Assembly (NCBI RefSeq): GCF_000003195.3
Contig: NC_012870.2
Coordinates: 15,926,501 to 15,990,500 of the forward strand
DNA: 64,000 nucleotides
Source of the DNA: Sorghum bicolor
Lineage: Eukaryota; Streptophyta; Magnoliopsida; Poales; Poaceae
Reading direction: 5' to 3'
The position numbers were made by a program, and so were the translations under genes. A model generated the notes under the pieces. That model saw only the letters and a list, made by a program, of their open reading frames with translations. It was not told the origin of the DNA and searched no databases. Positions 11,231 through 23,042 of the stretch are shown here, piece by piece (positions within the stretch are counted from its first letter, which is position 1; every line of letters starts with the position of its first letter).

Positions 11231-11700
11231 AGAATCACTTTTAGTCTCCGTTCTGTGGATGTGTATCCTAGAGCAATTGCTAAGGTAATAGTTTCACAAG
11301 TAAGCTACTATTGAGATTTGTATATGTAGCCTGTAGTGATGATGCACCGACCCGTTATGCATTTGAAATTTTCCAACTAGTTTTTGGTTGCAGTCAGAAG
11401 ACGATGCTCTTCAGTCTCCACCGGTGAAATCAATTAGAATGCCCTGACGGCGAAGTCTCCTGGATGAAGCTTAGTGCTGCTGTCTTCGATGTTTAGAACA
11501 TACGGAGTACTAGGAATATCCCCCTACAAATCAACATCCCTGTCAATCACCTCCAATCCTCTTGGGTTGAGGATGAGCCAGACAAGATCTTGTGCTGCCT
11601 ACACTTAAACAGGCTCAGGTGGTTGTAACCGCTGATTGGAGTATCGTAGTAGGATCCTGCAGGACGATTTCAGAGTATAAAAGCTCGTTCAGATGTATAA
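11231..11700 (+). other. SEC20 3' UTR and downstream region
   Basis: Non-coding sequence after the TGA at 11228-11230. There is no perfect AATAAA that I can defend; GAGTATAAAAG near 11672 is AT-rich but ambiguous. The transcript end is therefore not placed. Confidence 0.45.
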
Positions 11701-11752
11701 TTGTCCCAGCGGCCCTCTATTGAAGGTTAAAAAATAATTTTAAAAAAAAAAC

Positions 11753-11969
11753 AGGCCCTATTCAAGTTGCATGAGGTAGCCTGGGTTCGTTTCATGCAAA
11801 ATGAGCCTGTTTGTTTGAGTTCATCTACTTGCATGAGGTAGCCTTGGGTTCACTTTATGTAAAATGAGTCTGTTTGTTTGAGTTTATCTACTGAATCTAT
11901 CAGTCATTAAGTAGTGTTTTTCTTACAATAAATCAACAAACATGGTTTTTCAGCCATGCGAACAGGCCT
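11753..11969. mobile_element. Small inverted-end element with 62-bp tandem duplication
   Basis: The left end AGGCCCTATTC and right end GCGAACAGGCCT are imperfect inverted repeats, consistent with a hAT-type MITE. No clear target duplication is seen. Inside, a 62-bp unit starting TTGCATGAGGTAGCC occurs twice in tandem (11767-11828 and 11829-11891), with a few differences. Confidence 0.5.
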
Positions 11970-12299
11970 AGTATGGCTAGTTTTATGCCAAATTGAACCC
12001 AAATTTTGGGCATGACTATGATAACGATATGATGCGGGCAATATGCCACCCTATGACTATGATAATGATATGATGCAGTTCGTTTGAGAGTTGACACGTT
12101 GGCTACGGCCATGTCATGCGCACAAAGGGAGAGGAGGGTGACATGACATGCATGGTGGCCGTGTCAATCTGGCTCGGCAAGTTAAAAAAAAGCTTGAGCA
12201 TCCCTTCACCGAGGCGAGGCCCATGTATCGTGCAGGTCAGGTGGATCCATGCGCGCCTACTCACCTAGCCTAGTGTCGAGGACATGGGTACCCGTATGA
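11970..12299. other. Intergenic, one short direct repeat
   Basis: A phrase of about 22 bp (TGACTATGATAACGATATGATG) occurs near 12013 and again near 12053. No gene is seen. Confidence 0.45.
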
Positions 12300-13434
12300 A
12301 CATCCCAAAAAAAAATGAAGTTTTAACCAGCTCTGACAGAAGAAAAAACCCAGCGTACAAACCATTTTAGGCCGGCCTAAGAGCGGGCCTTGATATCCTA
12401 GACAAGCACGCAACAGCTATGCTCCCTACTCGACGTACTGTAAGTAAGACCAACGCACCGATCGACATAAGCCTCGATGACGGAAAACAGCTCGAGCGAG
12501 CGCCAAAGCCTCGAGTTCGCACGCCCCTCCATCACGGGATCTGGATCGAGCGAACCGCGTTGCCTCGAGCGCGAGACGCGCCTCAGCTACCTGCCGCTAG
12601 TACGGGATCTAGAGCATTAAATGTACGTTCCCACCTAACGCTATGGCGGCCGCCGCGCTAATGATGGGTCGTACCCTTGTCACGTCCCACTTCTCACAGG
12701 CCTTGTCTTGGAAATCAGGATGAGGTACACAACATTCCTGTGATGCCCAGCGTAACATCCCGTCAGGCGACCCATCGAGACGTAATAGTCAGCGCTTCTA
12801 CGTACGGGTCCTGCCCAATCCGCCTGATCCTCGAGGCCATCGAGTACTTCCCTGAGAAGGGTCCGTCAGAGGAAGTCAGCGCTCCAACAACTCCCGACAC
12901 GACGACTGCAGGGTCGTACGCACGTGCGCATATACGGGCCAATTACCGAGCAATATACAAGGATTCACGCAAGGGAATACACACGCCATCATCACCAAGT
13001 ACACAATAACAAGACCTGTCAAGCCATGCCGGTATGGAGGCCTCAAGTTGACCTACGCCCACGCCCTTGTCGAAGCCTACTCTAGCCCCTGTACCGTGTA
13101 ACCTTGTGCCTCTCCTTGACCTATAAAAGGGGACGCCAGGGCTTAGAACGGATATAGCGTCACACGTAGAAATCTGCACTCGCATGCACAACATCACCAA
13201 CACCTTAGTCCCACGCTACTAAGCTTGGAATCCCACGATCATTCATACTTGTATCCACCCCTGTACAAGCACTTAGGTGTAAGATAATACAAGCTCCTCC
13301 CCCCGCTGGATGTAGGGCCTTCTCTTGCCCGAACCAGGATAAATCGTTGTGTTCACCTTGCATCACCATCTGGAAGAGGAAGCACGCAAATAAATTCACT
13401 CATTGGTGCTACCCCCGAGGTTAAAACACCGACA
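12300..13434 (+). mobile_element. LTR fragment (E7), probable Gypsy
   Basis: The right end reads ACACCGACA at 13434 and is followed at once by GTTGGTGTGCCAGGTAGGGG, a junction and primer-site region often seen in grass Gypsy elements. A TATA-like CTATAAAAGGGG lies at about 13121-13132. The left boundary is not resolved, so 12300 is only a guess. No second LTR is in the window. Confidence 0.5.
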
Positions 13435-13838
13435 GTTGGTGTGCCAGGTAGGGGCCTTGCGTGTTTACTGACGATTTTCCACCTTGTTTCCGGATGGCCA
13501 CTTCCGTTTCTCCACTTTCGCGCTCCACAGTGATTTGGTTTGAGAGCCTTGAGATGTCCACCAGCTTTGGCTACGACATGATCCTGCTCTCTACCAGAGG
13601 CCTGGGCGGAGCCCACATTATGCCCCCATGCTCAGGGAGGGCCACACGTCGACCTCATCACCACGCCTCCCCGCCCAAGAGGAGGCGTGATCAGCATCGC
13701 CATCATCGCTCCACGACTGCCGCACGATCACCACCTCGAGCAGACCACTTGGAACCCCTAGTTAGGGATCCGTCTGGCCTATGCTCGTGGATGGAGAGCG
13801 GGCTGGAAAACTGCCGTGACAACCGTGGCTTTGCCCTC
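13435..13838 (+). pseudogene. Leader and 5' scrap of element E7
   Basis: Sequence continuing from the putative primer site. An open frame from ATG 13493 has no domain that I recognise. The element is cut off at 13838, where another LTR begins. It may encode the start of a gag-like protein, but this is unproven. Confidence 0.4.
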
Positions 13839-13927
13839 TGTTGACACCGTTTTTGGACACGTATCAGGAAAGTTAATGGAGCTTGGATCGGCAGATGAAA
13901 AAGTAATAACTGGTTGACGAAGGAGTT
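13839..13927 (+). mobile_element. LTR start fragment (E8), continues at 51915
   Basis: It begins TGTTGACACCGTTTTTGGAC, a common grass LTR start, and is broken at 13927 by the E1 insertion. The sequence after E1 (51915-52000, GCCGATGGCTTATG...) reads as its continuation. Confidence 0.55.
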
Positions 13928-16900
13928 TGTCACAGAACCGACCAAATTGTAAGAGTTCAAGTGTAGAAACGATCGACAAGCAATCAAGTTTCCAAACTTG
14001 AGCCCATATAATACCGGTAGTCAACTGAAATCACGAAGGACTTCGAACCAACTTGCAACAAGCCAAGATCGTAATAGTTCAACACAACACAGCGAATGTT
14101 ACATAGTCATTCATTGCCGGCAAAGCGGCACCACATCGGAGTTACTTAGTTATTACAACACATGTTTGAAGTAGCGGAAGCAAAATAATTACACACACTT
14201 TCCAAAGTTCATTTCACAAGTTCTTGTTCAGCCAGGGTCTCATGCCACCCATCCAAAAGCAACAGGTACGAAATAGTTAGAGAACCTTGCCCAACGGTTA
14301 GTCCTCATCCCCAGCGGGATGTAGACAGGTCTTGCAGAAGCCATGATAAAATATATCATCTGCAACAGATGGGAATAAACCCTGAGTACGAGAATGTACT
14401 CAGTTAGACTTACCCGTCTAGTAAAACATAAAAGACACCAAGGATCATGCAAGGCTAATATCAAGTGGAGCTGGTTGACCCAACATTTGCCAAAAGCTTA
14501 AGTTATAGCTACAAGGTTGTGAGAGCATCATATTAATCATCATTAGCCTACCACTAGATTAGCACCTGTACTAAAACACATCACTTGATTATTGCAAACA
14601 ATAATAACCATATCAAGTTCATCATGTACTCTTTCTTGCTATCATCATTATCATGAACCAAAGTTCTTTAGTGAATGCTACGTTTGTCGCTGCTCTGTCA
14701 AGTTCTCACTATTCGGGAGAGATGGCGATTCGAATCGATTCCTATTCAGTTGGAGGGTTATTCCTAGCACTCACCCAAGCATCCCCCGTCGGAGAGCCAG
14801 CGGGTCACCTTTGGTACGACTCAGGAATCGCGGCTCCGATCAGCGCCGCACTCCCAGGGCTACCACTCTGCCAGGGAGGTTAGGAATTTTAACTCACCTG
14901 CCTTTGGGCTTACGCCAATGGTCCCCCGCACACCGCACTTCCTCCGGTAGTGTGCACTTTATACTTGCCGGTCTTCCGGCCTGAGTCATACTACTAGGCT
15001 TCGCGGTCGGAACGAGTTATCCGGCCAACTAAGTGTTAGACATGCGTTCAACATGATAAGAGGACGTACAACGGTCGGTCCTTAGCTGCCACAGACGGAG
15101 TTACTACAACCTTGCAAAACTTCGCTCGGCTTAAGTCAATTTAATCAGGTTCCATCCACGATAGCACATATAGTCCATCGTGATCCGACATAACCCTATA
15201 TCGCGCAGGTGACAGGATATCACCCGACTTCTACCGATTAAAGCATGGCTAAGCTGCTACTCGATCCTAACTCTATAAGCAGGTAGTGGTAAGATATCTG
15301 GACAAGGATTGAGTAAAATGCAGCAAAGGTTTCATCACAACTCCTATACTTAAATGCATCAATATATATAACATATTCAAGTAAACTTTCGAAAGTAAAG
15401 GGGAGACTTAGGATGCTCCGGGGCTTGCCTTTCACGAATGAGGATGGCTCGTGATTCGGGCACTCCACTTCCTCTTCGGGCTCCTCGAGTCCGGCTTGCT
15501 GGACCTCCGTTTCTGGGTTGCCCTCCTCGCCTTCGGGGTTCACTTGAAGCTCGAAAGAGGCTGTCACGTCCGATGCACCTATTGCATGCTCGATGAATAA
15601 GAAGGTGTGCATACTAAAGAATGAATGCTTGATAACATAATTAGACTCACTGGACACTCATTTATGGAATAACTATTATAACAAGTCCACACAAGATGAT
15701 AAGTTAACTTAGCCAAAACTACCAAGTTAAACTATAAACAGCGAGTATCACATAACAGGATTAGCTCAGTAAACAGGTCATAACTATTGCTAAAAAGATC
15801 CAACAAACATGAGTGAGGACATTCTGGAAAGCTTATGAAATTGTCTACAAATCATCTTTAAACATCTCAACAAGATTCATAAGTTAAACAAGCCTTATAA
15901 ACAAAGTTGCAGGTTCTGTCCCAGAAAAACAGAAAGCACCAATTTCTGGAACGTAACTTGGAAAAGCCATAGCTTCAAAACTACTGGACCAAATGATCCC
16001 AAATTAAAACCACAGCTAGTCCATAAAGTTTACAACAACTTTGATTTAGACAAGTCTTCCAGAAGACCAAGTTATTAATAAGCAAAGATTGAATTACTTC
16101 CTTGCTGTCCAGAATAGCTTTTAACCCTTTAATTAATTATTTAATGACATAGCCAAAATATAATCAGTATCAACCACATGGCTTATAAGCACAAACACAT
16201 CATAATACAACCAGCACATCATATGATAACCCCTAAACACTTAATAATAAGACATTTATTAATTTAATTCTATAAATGAGAATAATTACAAGATACTAGC
16301 AAAAGTGCTCAGAAAAATCTACAAAAATTACAGAAGGACAAGCATAGCATCTGGACATCACCATAAAATGTTCAGGGCAATTGCACATGCCAAATTTAAG
16401 ATAAGCATTTAACATATGACAAGGTACTTATTTCACAAATTACGAAACATGGCTTATATAGTGTCAAACAACATATTTCAGATTATTTACATGCTACTAA
16501 TACCATAAGCAAGTTTGACACCAGAGTAGAGCACCAGCATAAGCACCAAATATTTACTGTGATTTAAATAAGAAAACAAGTCATAGAACTAGCATAAATT
16601 ACATATCACAAATATATTACTCCAAAAATCATGAACTATTTATCATAACATCCTCATGCCACTTAGAGCCTAGCATAAAAATTTCATAGCAAGATGAGCA
16701 GTATATCAAGAGATATGAATTTACTCATGAATAACAAGATTAAATCCTTATAATTGTTTTTCCCAGAAAACATGGTTCATTTTATATTTTTACAAAACAA
16801 TAACCATCTCAAAGAATCTCACAAAACTGGTTTCACAATTTTTGGATCTCAGAAACAAGAGATATGATTTTTGCAAGAAAGCCAAAAACCTGGATTTGAA

Positions 16901-18501
16901 TAAAAGAAAAGGAGGGAAACGATGTGTCACTGACAGCGGGTCCTGCATGTCAGGGTCATCTTCCCCACAGCCGAGGCGACTCTCGCCGGCGATTTCTCTG
17001 CGACGGCGAGGTCTCCGGCCAAACCAAGGGCACCAACGTGACCCCCAGACCTTTGCGAACTGATTGACCCCCTTTTCCCTGCGGCGGAGCCACAAGAAAT
17101 GGCTCGCTGTCGATCATGGCGGCTCGGCGGAGGTGCTCGGCGTTACGCCAGAGCTCTCAGGTCGGTAGAGCGCGACCTAGGGTTTCCTACAGCACCAGCG
17201 GACTACGGCGAAGCTTCCTAGGTATGCGACTTGGCTTGAAATGGCGCGGAATGAGCTGGCCACGAGAGAGCCCAACTCCGGCGGAAACACGGCGGCGCTG
17301 CGCGTCGTGTCCGGCAACGGTGAGCGCGGTAGAGCGTCCGCCAAGTGGCGCAAACGCTTTCTAAGGACCTAAGCTACCTCTAGGACCTAACCAGAGAAGA
17401 CGAGAGGCTCCGAGGAGGTCGGCATTGAGTTCGCCGGAGAAGAAGGTCACGGCGACCCGATTTGGGGGAAAAAAGGAAATGTCGGCTCACCGGAGGATTC
17501 CACGGCGAGTTAGCGGGTGGAGGGTGAGGAGCGGTTCACGGCGGAGCTGTGAGCAAGTTTTGGTAAGCAGTGGTGCAGTGACAAGCGCGATTGATCTCGC
17601 CGGAGTGAGCTCGCGACGGTGAGCTCACTGCGGCCGCTTGTCTGGCGAGAGAGTGAGTGGAAGGAGAGAGTGGACGCGTCCACTGCGTCCGGGGCGTCGC
17701 TGTGGAGGTCATGCACGCGCTGGGAGCTGACGAGCGGGGCCAGGAGCGACGTACGGGCACCAAATGTCGCCGAGGTTCTGTCACCGGTCGGCCACGTCGA
17801 CGAGCTCGACCTCGATTCAGTTAAGGTGATGACTGTCTGACAGAGCGACTTTGACGGTGATTAACTTCCAAACCAGAGCGAGTTAGGAGATGGTGTAGTT
17901 GACAAAGTTGAAGTACTAACTGAGTTCTACAACATTATCAACTAGAGCAAGGGCCAGATCGGCCTGTATTGAGAGATATAAAGTTTTCAAAATCAATCAA
18001 GCAAACTGCTGCGTCCCTAGACTTAGAAAATATTTCTAAGTATTGGAAACAGCCCCAAATCTGTCTTGTGGGTCACTTTTGAACTAGATGTGATCATTTT
18101 CATGAGATAGCCATAAAACAACTTTTGTTCCTTATAAAATTTGCTACAACTTTGACATGCAAACATTTTATGAAACACTTTTTAAAAGCCTAAGCAAAAT
18201 AGGTTTCTAGGGCCTATTTGTGTAAGTATGACTTAAGTGATTATTTTGGAGAAGTGATCAACATGAACATTGTTCCTAAGGTTGAGTTAAGCATAGATAA
18301 GCTAATTACCAAGGCTTAACACACAAGCATGAGCATGGTTCACACAAACATAAGCATAGGAAGCATGATAAAACAAGTTAAGGCACACTTAAGCATAAAA
18401 TGACATGGCTCAAGGTAGATGATGATCATGATATGCTTGAGTGGATGATGATGCTCATGTTATGCATGTAATTTATGCAACCATAACACTGGGGTGTTAC
18501 A
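13928..18501 (-). repeat. E1 left LTR (3' LTR), 4574 bp
   Basis: It starts TGTCACAGAACC and ends GGGGTGTTACA, and aligns along its whole length with the split right LTR. In the first 100 bases I count four differences between the two, so the insertion is not recent. It contains a GC-rich, gene-like block at about 16920-17840 within AT-rich sequence. No gene is encoded. Confidence 0.9.
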
Positions 18502-18516
18502 GCCCTCCCCCCTTAC
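18502..18516 (-). other. E1 polypurine tract
   Basis: On the minus strand this reads TAAGGGGGGAGGGC immediately before the 3' LTR, the expected plus-strand priming site. Confidence 0.8.
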
Positions 18517-18543
18517 AAAAATCTCGTCTCGAGATTTGAAAGC

Positions 18544-19162
18544 TTACTGATTTTCGAAGAATGTTTTGTAAACTTCTTTTAAATAATCCTCTGTTTCCCA
18601 AGTGGCATCTTCCTCCCCATGGTTACTCCACAACACCTTGTATAATTTTACCACACAATTACGAGTCACCCTTTCCTTGCGGTCAAGAACCGCTATAGGT
18701 TTTTCTTCATACACCAAGTCAGATTTCAACTTGATATCCCAAACTTCCACTCGTTCCTCCGGAACACGAAGGCACTTCTTCAATTGTGATACGTGGAAGA
18801 CAGGAAAAATAGCCCGAAGCTCAACTGGTAGTTGAACTTTGTACGCCACATCCCCTTTCCTTTCAAAAATCTAATAGGGTCCCACATAACGAGGTGCAAG
18901 CTTTCGCTTGACTCCAAACCTTTGTACGCCTTTCATCGGAGACACCTTGATATACAAATGGTCACCGACTGCGAACTCAATCGGTTTCCTTCTCTTGTCA
19001 GCATAACTTTTCTGACGAGCTTGAGCAGCTTCGAGATGTTGCTGGATGGTACGGACTTGCTGCTCCACTTCGTTCACGAAATCGATGCCATAATACCTTC
19101 GCTCCCCGGATTCTACCCAATTCAACGGGGTTCGACACTTTCGACCATACATGGCTTCAAAT
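18544..19162 (-). pseudogene. E1 integrase C-terminus and chromodomain
   Basis: The minus-strand frame runs from A-P-F-E-A-M-Y-G-R (near 19150) through the C-terminal DNA-binding part of integrase. A TAG stop lies near 18871. The same frame then continues with V-F-H-V-S-Q-L-K-K to a chromodomain-like end (about 18720-18544: V-L-W-S-N-H, then A-T-W-E-T-E). In chromoviruses this module guides insertion to heterochromatin. The N-terminal and catalytic parts lie at 21893-22634, separated by the E2b insertion. Confidence 0.85.
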
Positions 19163-19167
19163 GGAGC

Positions 19168-20339
19168 TGATGAGGACATCCCAACCAAGCATGCTCCCTC
19201 TAATTCCACGCCAACCTCTACACCGACTACACTGGCACCAGCCCAAGCCATTGATGGAGCAATTACACGTAGCCGAGCCAAGAAGCTACAACAAGAGGTG
19301 AACGCGCTACTTTGTAAGAGTTCTATTAATGTTAATGAGAATATTATACTACCTAAGTGTTCTACTTTGGTTGTGCTTAGGTATACACATGAGGAGGGAG
19401 GTGACCTGGATCGCAAGGATTGGAACAACACGGTGCAGAACGGACCAGTTGAAAGAAGGGCAGATCGGACCAGTGCGGTGCAGAACGGACCAGTTGAAAG
19501 AAAAGATCATAACTTTCACTTTAGAGATGCTATGAAGGCCCATGAGCACTTGTTGGAAAGCTCTTCGAGTCTACTTTCCAATGAATCTAGTGGCGACCAG
19601 TTTGGATACTCCATATTGCCTGCAGAACAGAATTAGTACAGACTGCTCAGAAGGTCAACAGTCTGTCGTGACAGAATGTTGGTACAACTTGCCAAGTAAA
19701 ACTGTACCAATCTACAGCGTTTCGTGGTGCATGGCATATATTACTAGAAAGCTCTTGGAGTCTAGTTTCACACCCAAGAAACGGATCATCATTTGGACTT
19801 CCCAATGAAAAGTTATGGTCAGTTTATTGGAAACTGCTCTGGAGGCCAACAGTCACGCGAAGCCACCTCGGAAATCCATTTCGAGGGGACCTTTCACATT
19901 GCCTTCTCTCAGAAACTCTATTTCGTTTTCATACCTATCTAGCAGGGCTGTTGCTAGTATAAATACCCCCTAAGACTCATTGTAATCAAAGACTTATGAT
20001 ATTGAGAATACAAACCACTTTGTTCAGCTGTGTGCTAACAAATTCAGAGAGAGATCTCTACCCCTTTGCTCTTGTGTTTTCCTTCGCGGAGATTACAGAA
20101 GCGGCCGCGTCATCGGCACCCAATCCGTGCTCCTGATCCTCGAGTTCAGGTTGCGTAGGTTGGTTCTTTGAGAGTGTGGTTGGGCGAATCCTTGGTTCAG
20201 GCTGCCGTATAGAGACGGTGGTTGGCTCCTTGTGCGTGTCGTCAGGTTGCACTAGTTATCCTCGCTGCTTGCAGCAAGTTATCGGCTGATCTTCAGCTAG
20301 TTATCCTACGTCGTGAAGATCGGGACAACGACCTCACCA
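19168..20339 (+). repeat. E2b 5' LTR, encodes the pol C-terminal tail
   Basis: A 1172-bp LTR from TGATGAGGACATCC to CCTCACCA. Its first 469 bases stay open and match the tail that ends the pol frame of E2a. As a 5' LTR it has no upstream pol, so this frame is a by-product here. Confidence 0.88.
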
Positions 20340-20341
20340 TC

Positions 20342-20355
20342 TGGTATCAAAGCTC
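20342..20355 (+). other. E2b primer binding site, initiator Met tRNA type
   Basis: TGGTATCAAAGCTC, two bases after the LTR end, differs by one base from the usual TGGTATCAGAGC complement of the iMet tRNA 3' end. Confidence 0.8.
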
Positions 20356-21277
20356 AAGTTTCCACGGTAGGATTTTTTACCCTTAGCTACATATATATAT
20401 CTTGTTCGTCCTATCCACCAAAAAGCCATAAAAAAATTGCATTAGCCCTTTGTTTCAATCTGTTTTTCTTGTGAGTTTGGTTAAGTTTCAGTCCATTAGA
20501 GTTTTGCTTAGTTGCTGATCATCATATCCTTTGTGTGTCCTTTGTGCCTCTTTTATATCTACAAATCCCTAAAGAAAATCTGAAACCGGTATCATCCTTC
20601 GCGTAAACTTTGAGCCTATCAAGTTAGAACGCTGACGGTTGTGTCTTGTTTCAAAAAAAAAGTGTGCGTAAGTGTTATATCTGCTCTTGTTCTTAGTTAT
20701 AAAAAAACAGAGTATCAAAAAAAAAGAAAAGTGAAAAAAAAGAGTTGAGGAAGAGAAGTTGTGAAGAAAGAGTAGAAAATTCACTCTGTTTATGTGCTCA
20801 AGTTCTGAATTTTATATCAAGTCACACAATCAGTCATTATCTATCTTTGGTGCAAAATTTTGCTTGGGTTTGATTGCAACACTTGCATCCTAGGCATACT
20901 CCTTGTTTGCATCAAATCTGAATTATCTTTGCGCGTGTGTTTGATCTATTTACATCACTCATATCTTGTGGTCAGCACTAGGCATTGAACTTCTAGTTTG
21001 GATTGTGGTTTAACTTTACAATATCAAGAATTTAGACTGCATTCCTTGTGAAATATATCCCCACCAAGCTCCACAAATAACCCACCGTCATAGGAAAATA
21101 CTGATCTTGGATTCTCCCAACCATCATTCTCGGTTACCACCTCGCATTGGCCGTTGTAATCTGCAGGGAACTCACATGAGCTTCGGTTGGTAAGAGAGGT
21201 GAGATTGTGAGATTCCACATATAATTCCCTATTCTACATATATTGTTGCTTTGCCTTCACTAATTTTTTACAGCAAG
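20356..21277 (+). other. E2b untranslated leader with possible intron
   Basis: About 0.9 kb without coding potential. A donor-like ACG|GTAGGA at 20366/20367 and a strong acceptor CACTAATTTTTTACAG ending at 21273 sit just before the gag ATG at 21278. The same two sites occur in E2a. A leader intron is an inference. Confidence 0.45.
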
Positions 21278-21800
21278 ATGTCTGAGCATCCGGAGATTGA
21301 TGATTGTGTCACCATGGCACAATTCGATGAGATGAAACAAAGCATGGAGACGCTAACAAACAATGTTCAAGCACTCATGAACCGGTTGCAAATCCATCCT
21401 CATGATAATGCAAATGGCAGTCACCATGAAGATGAAGATGAAGAAAGCGAAGGAGAAGCTGCTCGTCGTGCAAGGGAACGGCGTAGAGAGCGAGCTGCTG
21501 CCAATGCAAGAAGACCTCCTTTTCCACGACGTGATCATGGTGGTAGAGGTGCTGGTCATGGACATGGGAGAGGTATTGGATTGGAAGAAAGTGAAACTGA
21601 AGAAGAGGATGATTATGATGATCGTCGTCACCGAAGAAATCGTAGGCGTAATCAGCACAATGAAGAGAGATTTGGCAAGTTAAAATTCACCATGCCCCAG
21701 TTTGAAGGAGGATCTGATCCTGAAGCATATCTTACATGGGAGTTGAAGGTGGATAAAATTTTTCGTGTGCATAATTATTCTGAGAGAAAGAAGGTTGCAC
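21278..21800 (+). pseudogene. E2b gag, N-terminal part only
   Basis: It starts M-S-E-H-P-E-I-D-D and follows the E2a gag through the Arg-rich stretch (near 21470-21560) to F-R-V-H-N-Y-S-E-R-K-K-V-A, about 174 residues. It then runs into LTR sequence. The break falls at GGTTGC, present in both partner sequences. Two codons found in E2a after the acidic stretch (near 21608) are absent here. It lacks the zinc knuckle and most of the capsid-like domain. Confidence 0.8.
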
Positions 21801-21892
21801 TAGTTATCTTCGCTGCTTGCAGCAAGTTATCGGCTGATCTTCAGCTAGTTATCCTACGTCGTGAAGATCGGGACAACGACCTCACCAGGAGC

Positions 21893-22634
21893 CATCTTGA
21901 TACTCTCCTGATAACTATTGTTGTAAGAGAACTCAGCTAACGGCAACCACTTAACCCAAGAACCCTTTGAAGAGAGAGCACATGCCCTCAACATGTCTTC
22001 TAGGATTTGGTTGACCCGTTCAGTTTGGCCGGCCGTTTGGGGATGATAAGAAGAACTACGGACCAAGTGGGTACCATCTGCTCATGAAGACACTCCCAAA
22101 AACGGGCAGTGAACTGTGGTCCACGATCTGATATGATTGTTCGAGGCACACCATACTGACGAACAATGTGCTCGAAGTACAACTCCGCATATTGATGTGG
22201 ACGATAGTTAGTTCGAACTGGAATAAAACGAGCAACCTTGGTCAAACGGTCTACAATCACCCAGATAGAGTCGTAACCCTTAACAGAAGTTGGAAGTCCA
22301 ACGATGAAATCCATGCTGACTTCTTCCCATTTCCAACTAGGAATCGACAAGGGTTGAAGCAAACCGGCTTTCATGTGAACGGCCTTCACACGACAACAAT
22401 TGTCACAACGAGCGACAAAGCAGCAATCTCCTTTTTCATCTTTGTCCACCAAAACAGAGGTTTCAAATCCTGATACATCTTGCTGCTACCAGGATGGATA
22501 GACAATTTGGATGAATGAGCTTCAGATAAGATCTGATTTCGTAGCTCACGGTCTTTTGGGACCACGAGTCGATCTTTGAACCAAAGAATTCCGTTCGCAT
22601 CGACCCGGAAATGCTTGGTTTCTTCTTCCTTCAT
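21893..22634 (-). pseudogene. E1 integrase, zinc-binding and catalytic part
   Basis: The minus strand encodes the integrase N-terminal region (about 22634-22390) and the catalytic core. The core has S-M-D-F-I-V-G-L-P (first Asp, near 22310), I-I-S-D-R-G-P-Q-F (second Asp, near 22125) and G-Q-T-E-R-V-N-Q (Glu, near 22020). Two frame shifts, near 22400 and near 22050, break it. The remainder is at 18544-19162 beyond the E2b insertion. In intact relatives this enzyme joins element DNA to the chromosome; this copy cannot. Confidence 0.85.
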
Positions 22635-22685
22635 TCTCCTCTTTATATGGTGGATACCTACACCTGTTTGCTACAATTCGATGAC

Positions 22686-23042
22686 TCAATTGCGCAGAGT
22701 AGTCTCCAGAGAAATCTGGTTGAGCACAAGTGGGTGCATAAGATGTGACAACAATGGGTCTTCCACCTGAACTGAGTGACAGTGCGCTTTCCGACTCAAG
22801 GCATCCGCAACCACGTTTGCCTTGCCCGGATGGTAGTGCACTTGCAGATTATAATCTTTAATCAACTCAAGCCACCTTCGCTGCCGCATGTTCAATTCAG
22901 GTTGAGTGAAGATGTACTTGAGACTCTTATGATCAGTGTAGATATTACACAGATTACCCAGCAAATATTGCCTCCATATTTTCAAAGCATGGACAACTGC
23001 AGCCAATTCTAAGTCATGAGTAGGGTAATTGACCTCATGCTT
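22686..23042 (-). pseudogene. E1 RNase H
   Basis: In frame with RT. It contains [21 protein letters not shown] and a closing A-D-A-L-S-R-K, the usual Gypsy RNase H landmarks. It is bounded by TGA stops at 23043-23045 and 22686-22688. Confidence 0.85.

Larger units (their letters stand above)
19168..21887 (+). mobile_element. E2b: internally deleted CRM-type element
   Basis: A complete 5' LTR (19168-20339), an iMet-type primer site, a leader and the start of gag, then a direct fusion to the last ~90 bp of an LTR at about 21797-21887. GGAGC lies on both sides (19163-19167, 21888-21892). It is inserted in the E1 integrase in the opposite orientation. It lacks most of gag and all of pol, so it depends on other copies. 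Confidence 0.88.

Noticed and set aside
13461..13844. A 127-codon frame after the E7 LTR
   Set aside because: Possibly the start of a gag-like protein, but no motif supports it and it runs across the E8 boundary, so I list it only as an element scrap.
14592..14984. A 130-codon frame repeated at 48009-48401, and a 139-codon frame at 15238-15657 repeated at 48655-49074
   Set aside because: Both pairs are the two LTRs of E1. Conservation comes from recent common origin; no recognisable protein.
18871..19431. One continuous 186-codon integrase frame
   Set aside because: Its first part is antisense LTR of E2b; only the part left of 19163 is E1 integrase. The fusion is a by-product of the insertion.
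20058..20252. A 64-codon frame present three times (also at 32322 and 39104)
   Set aside because: It is part of the CRM LTR in all three places and runs opposite to the element; a shadow.
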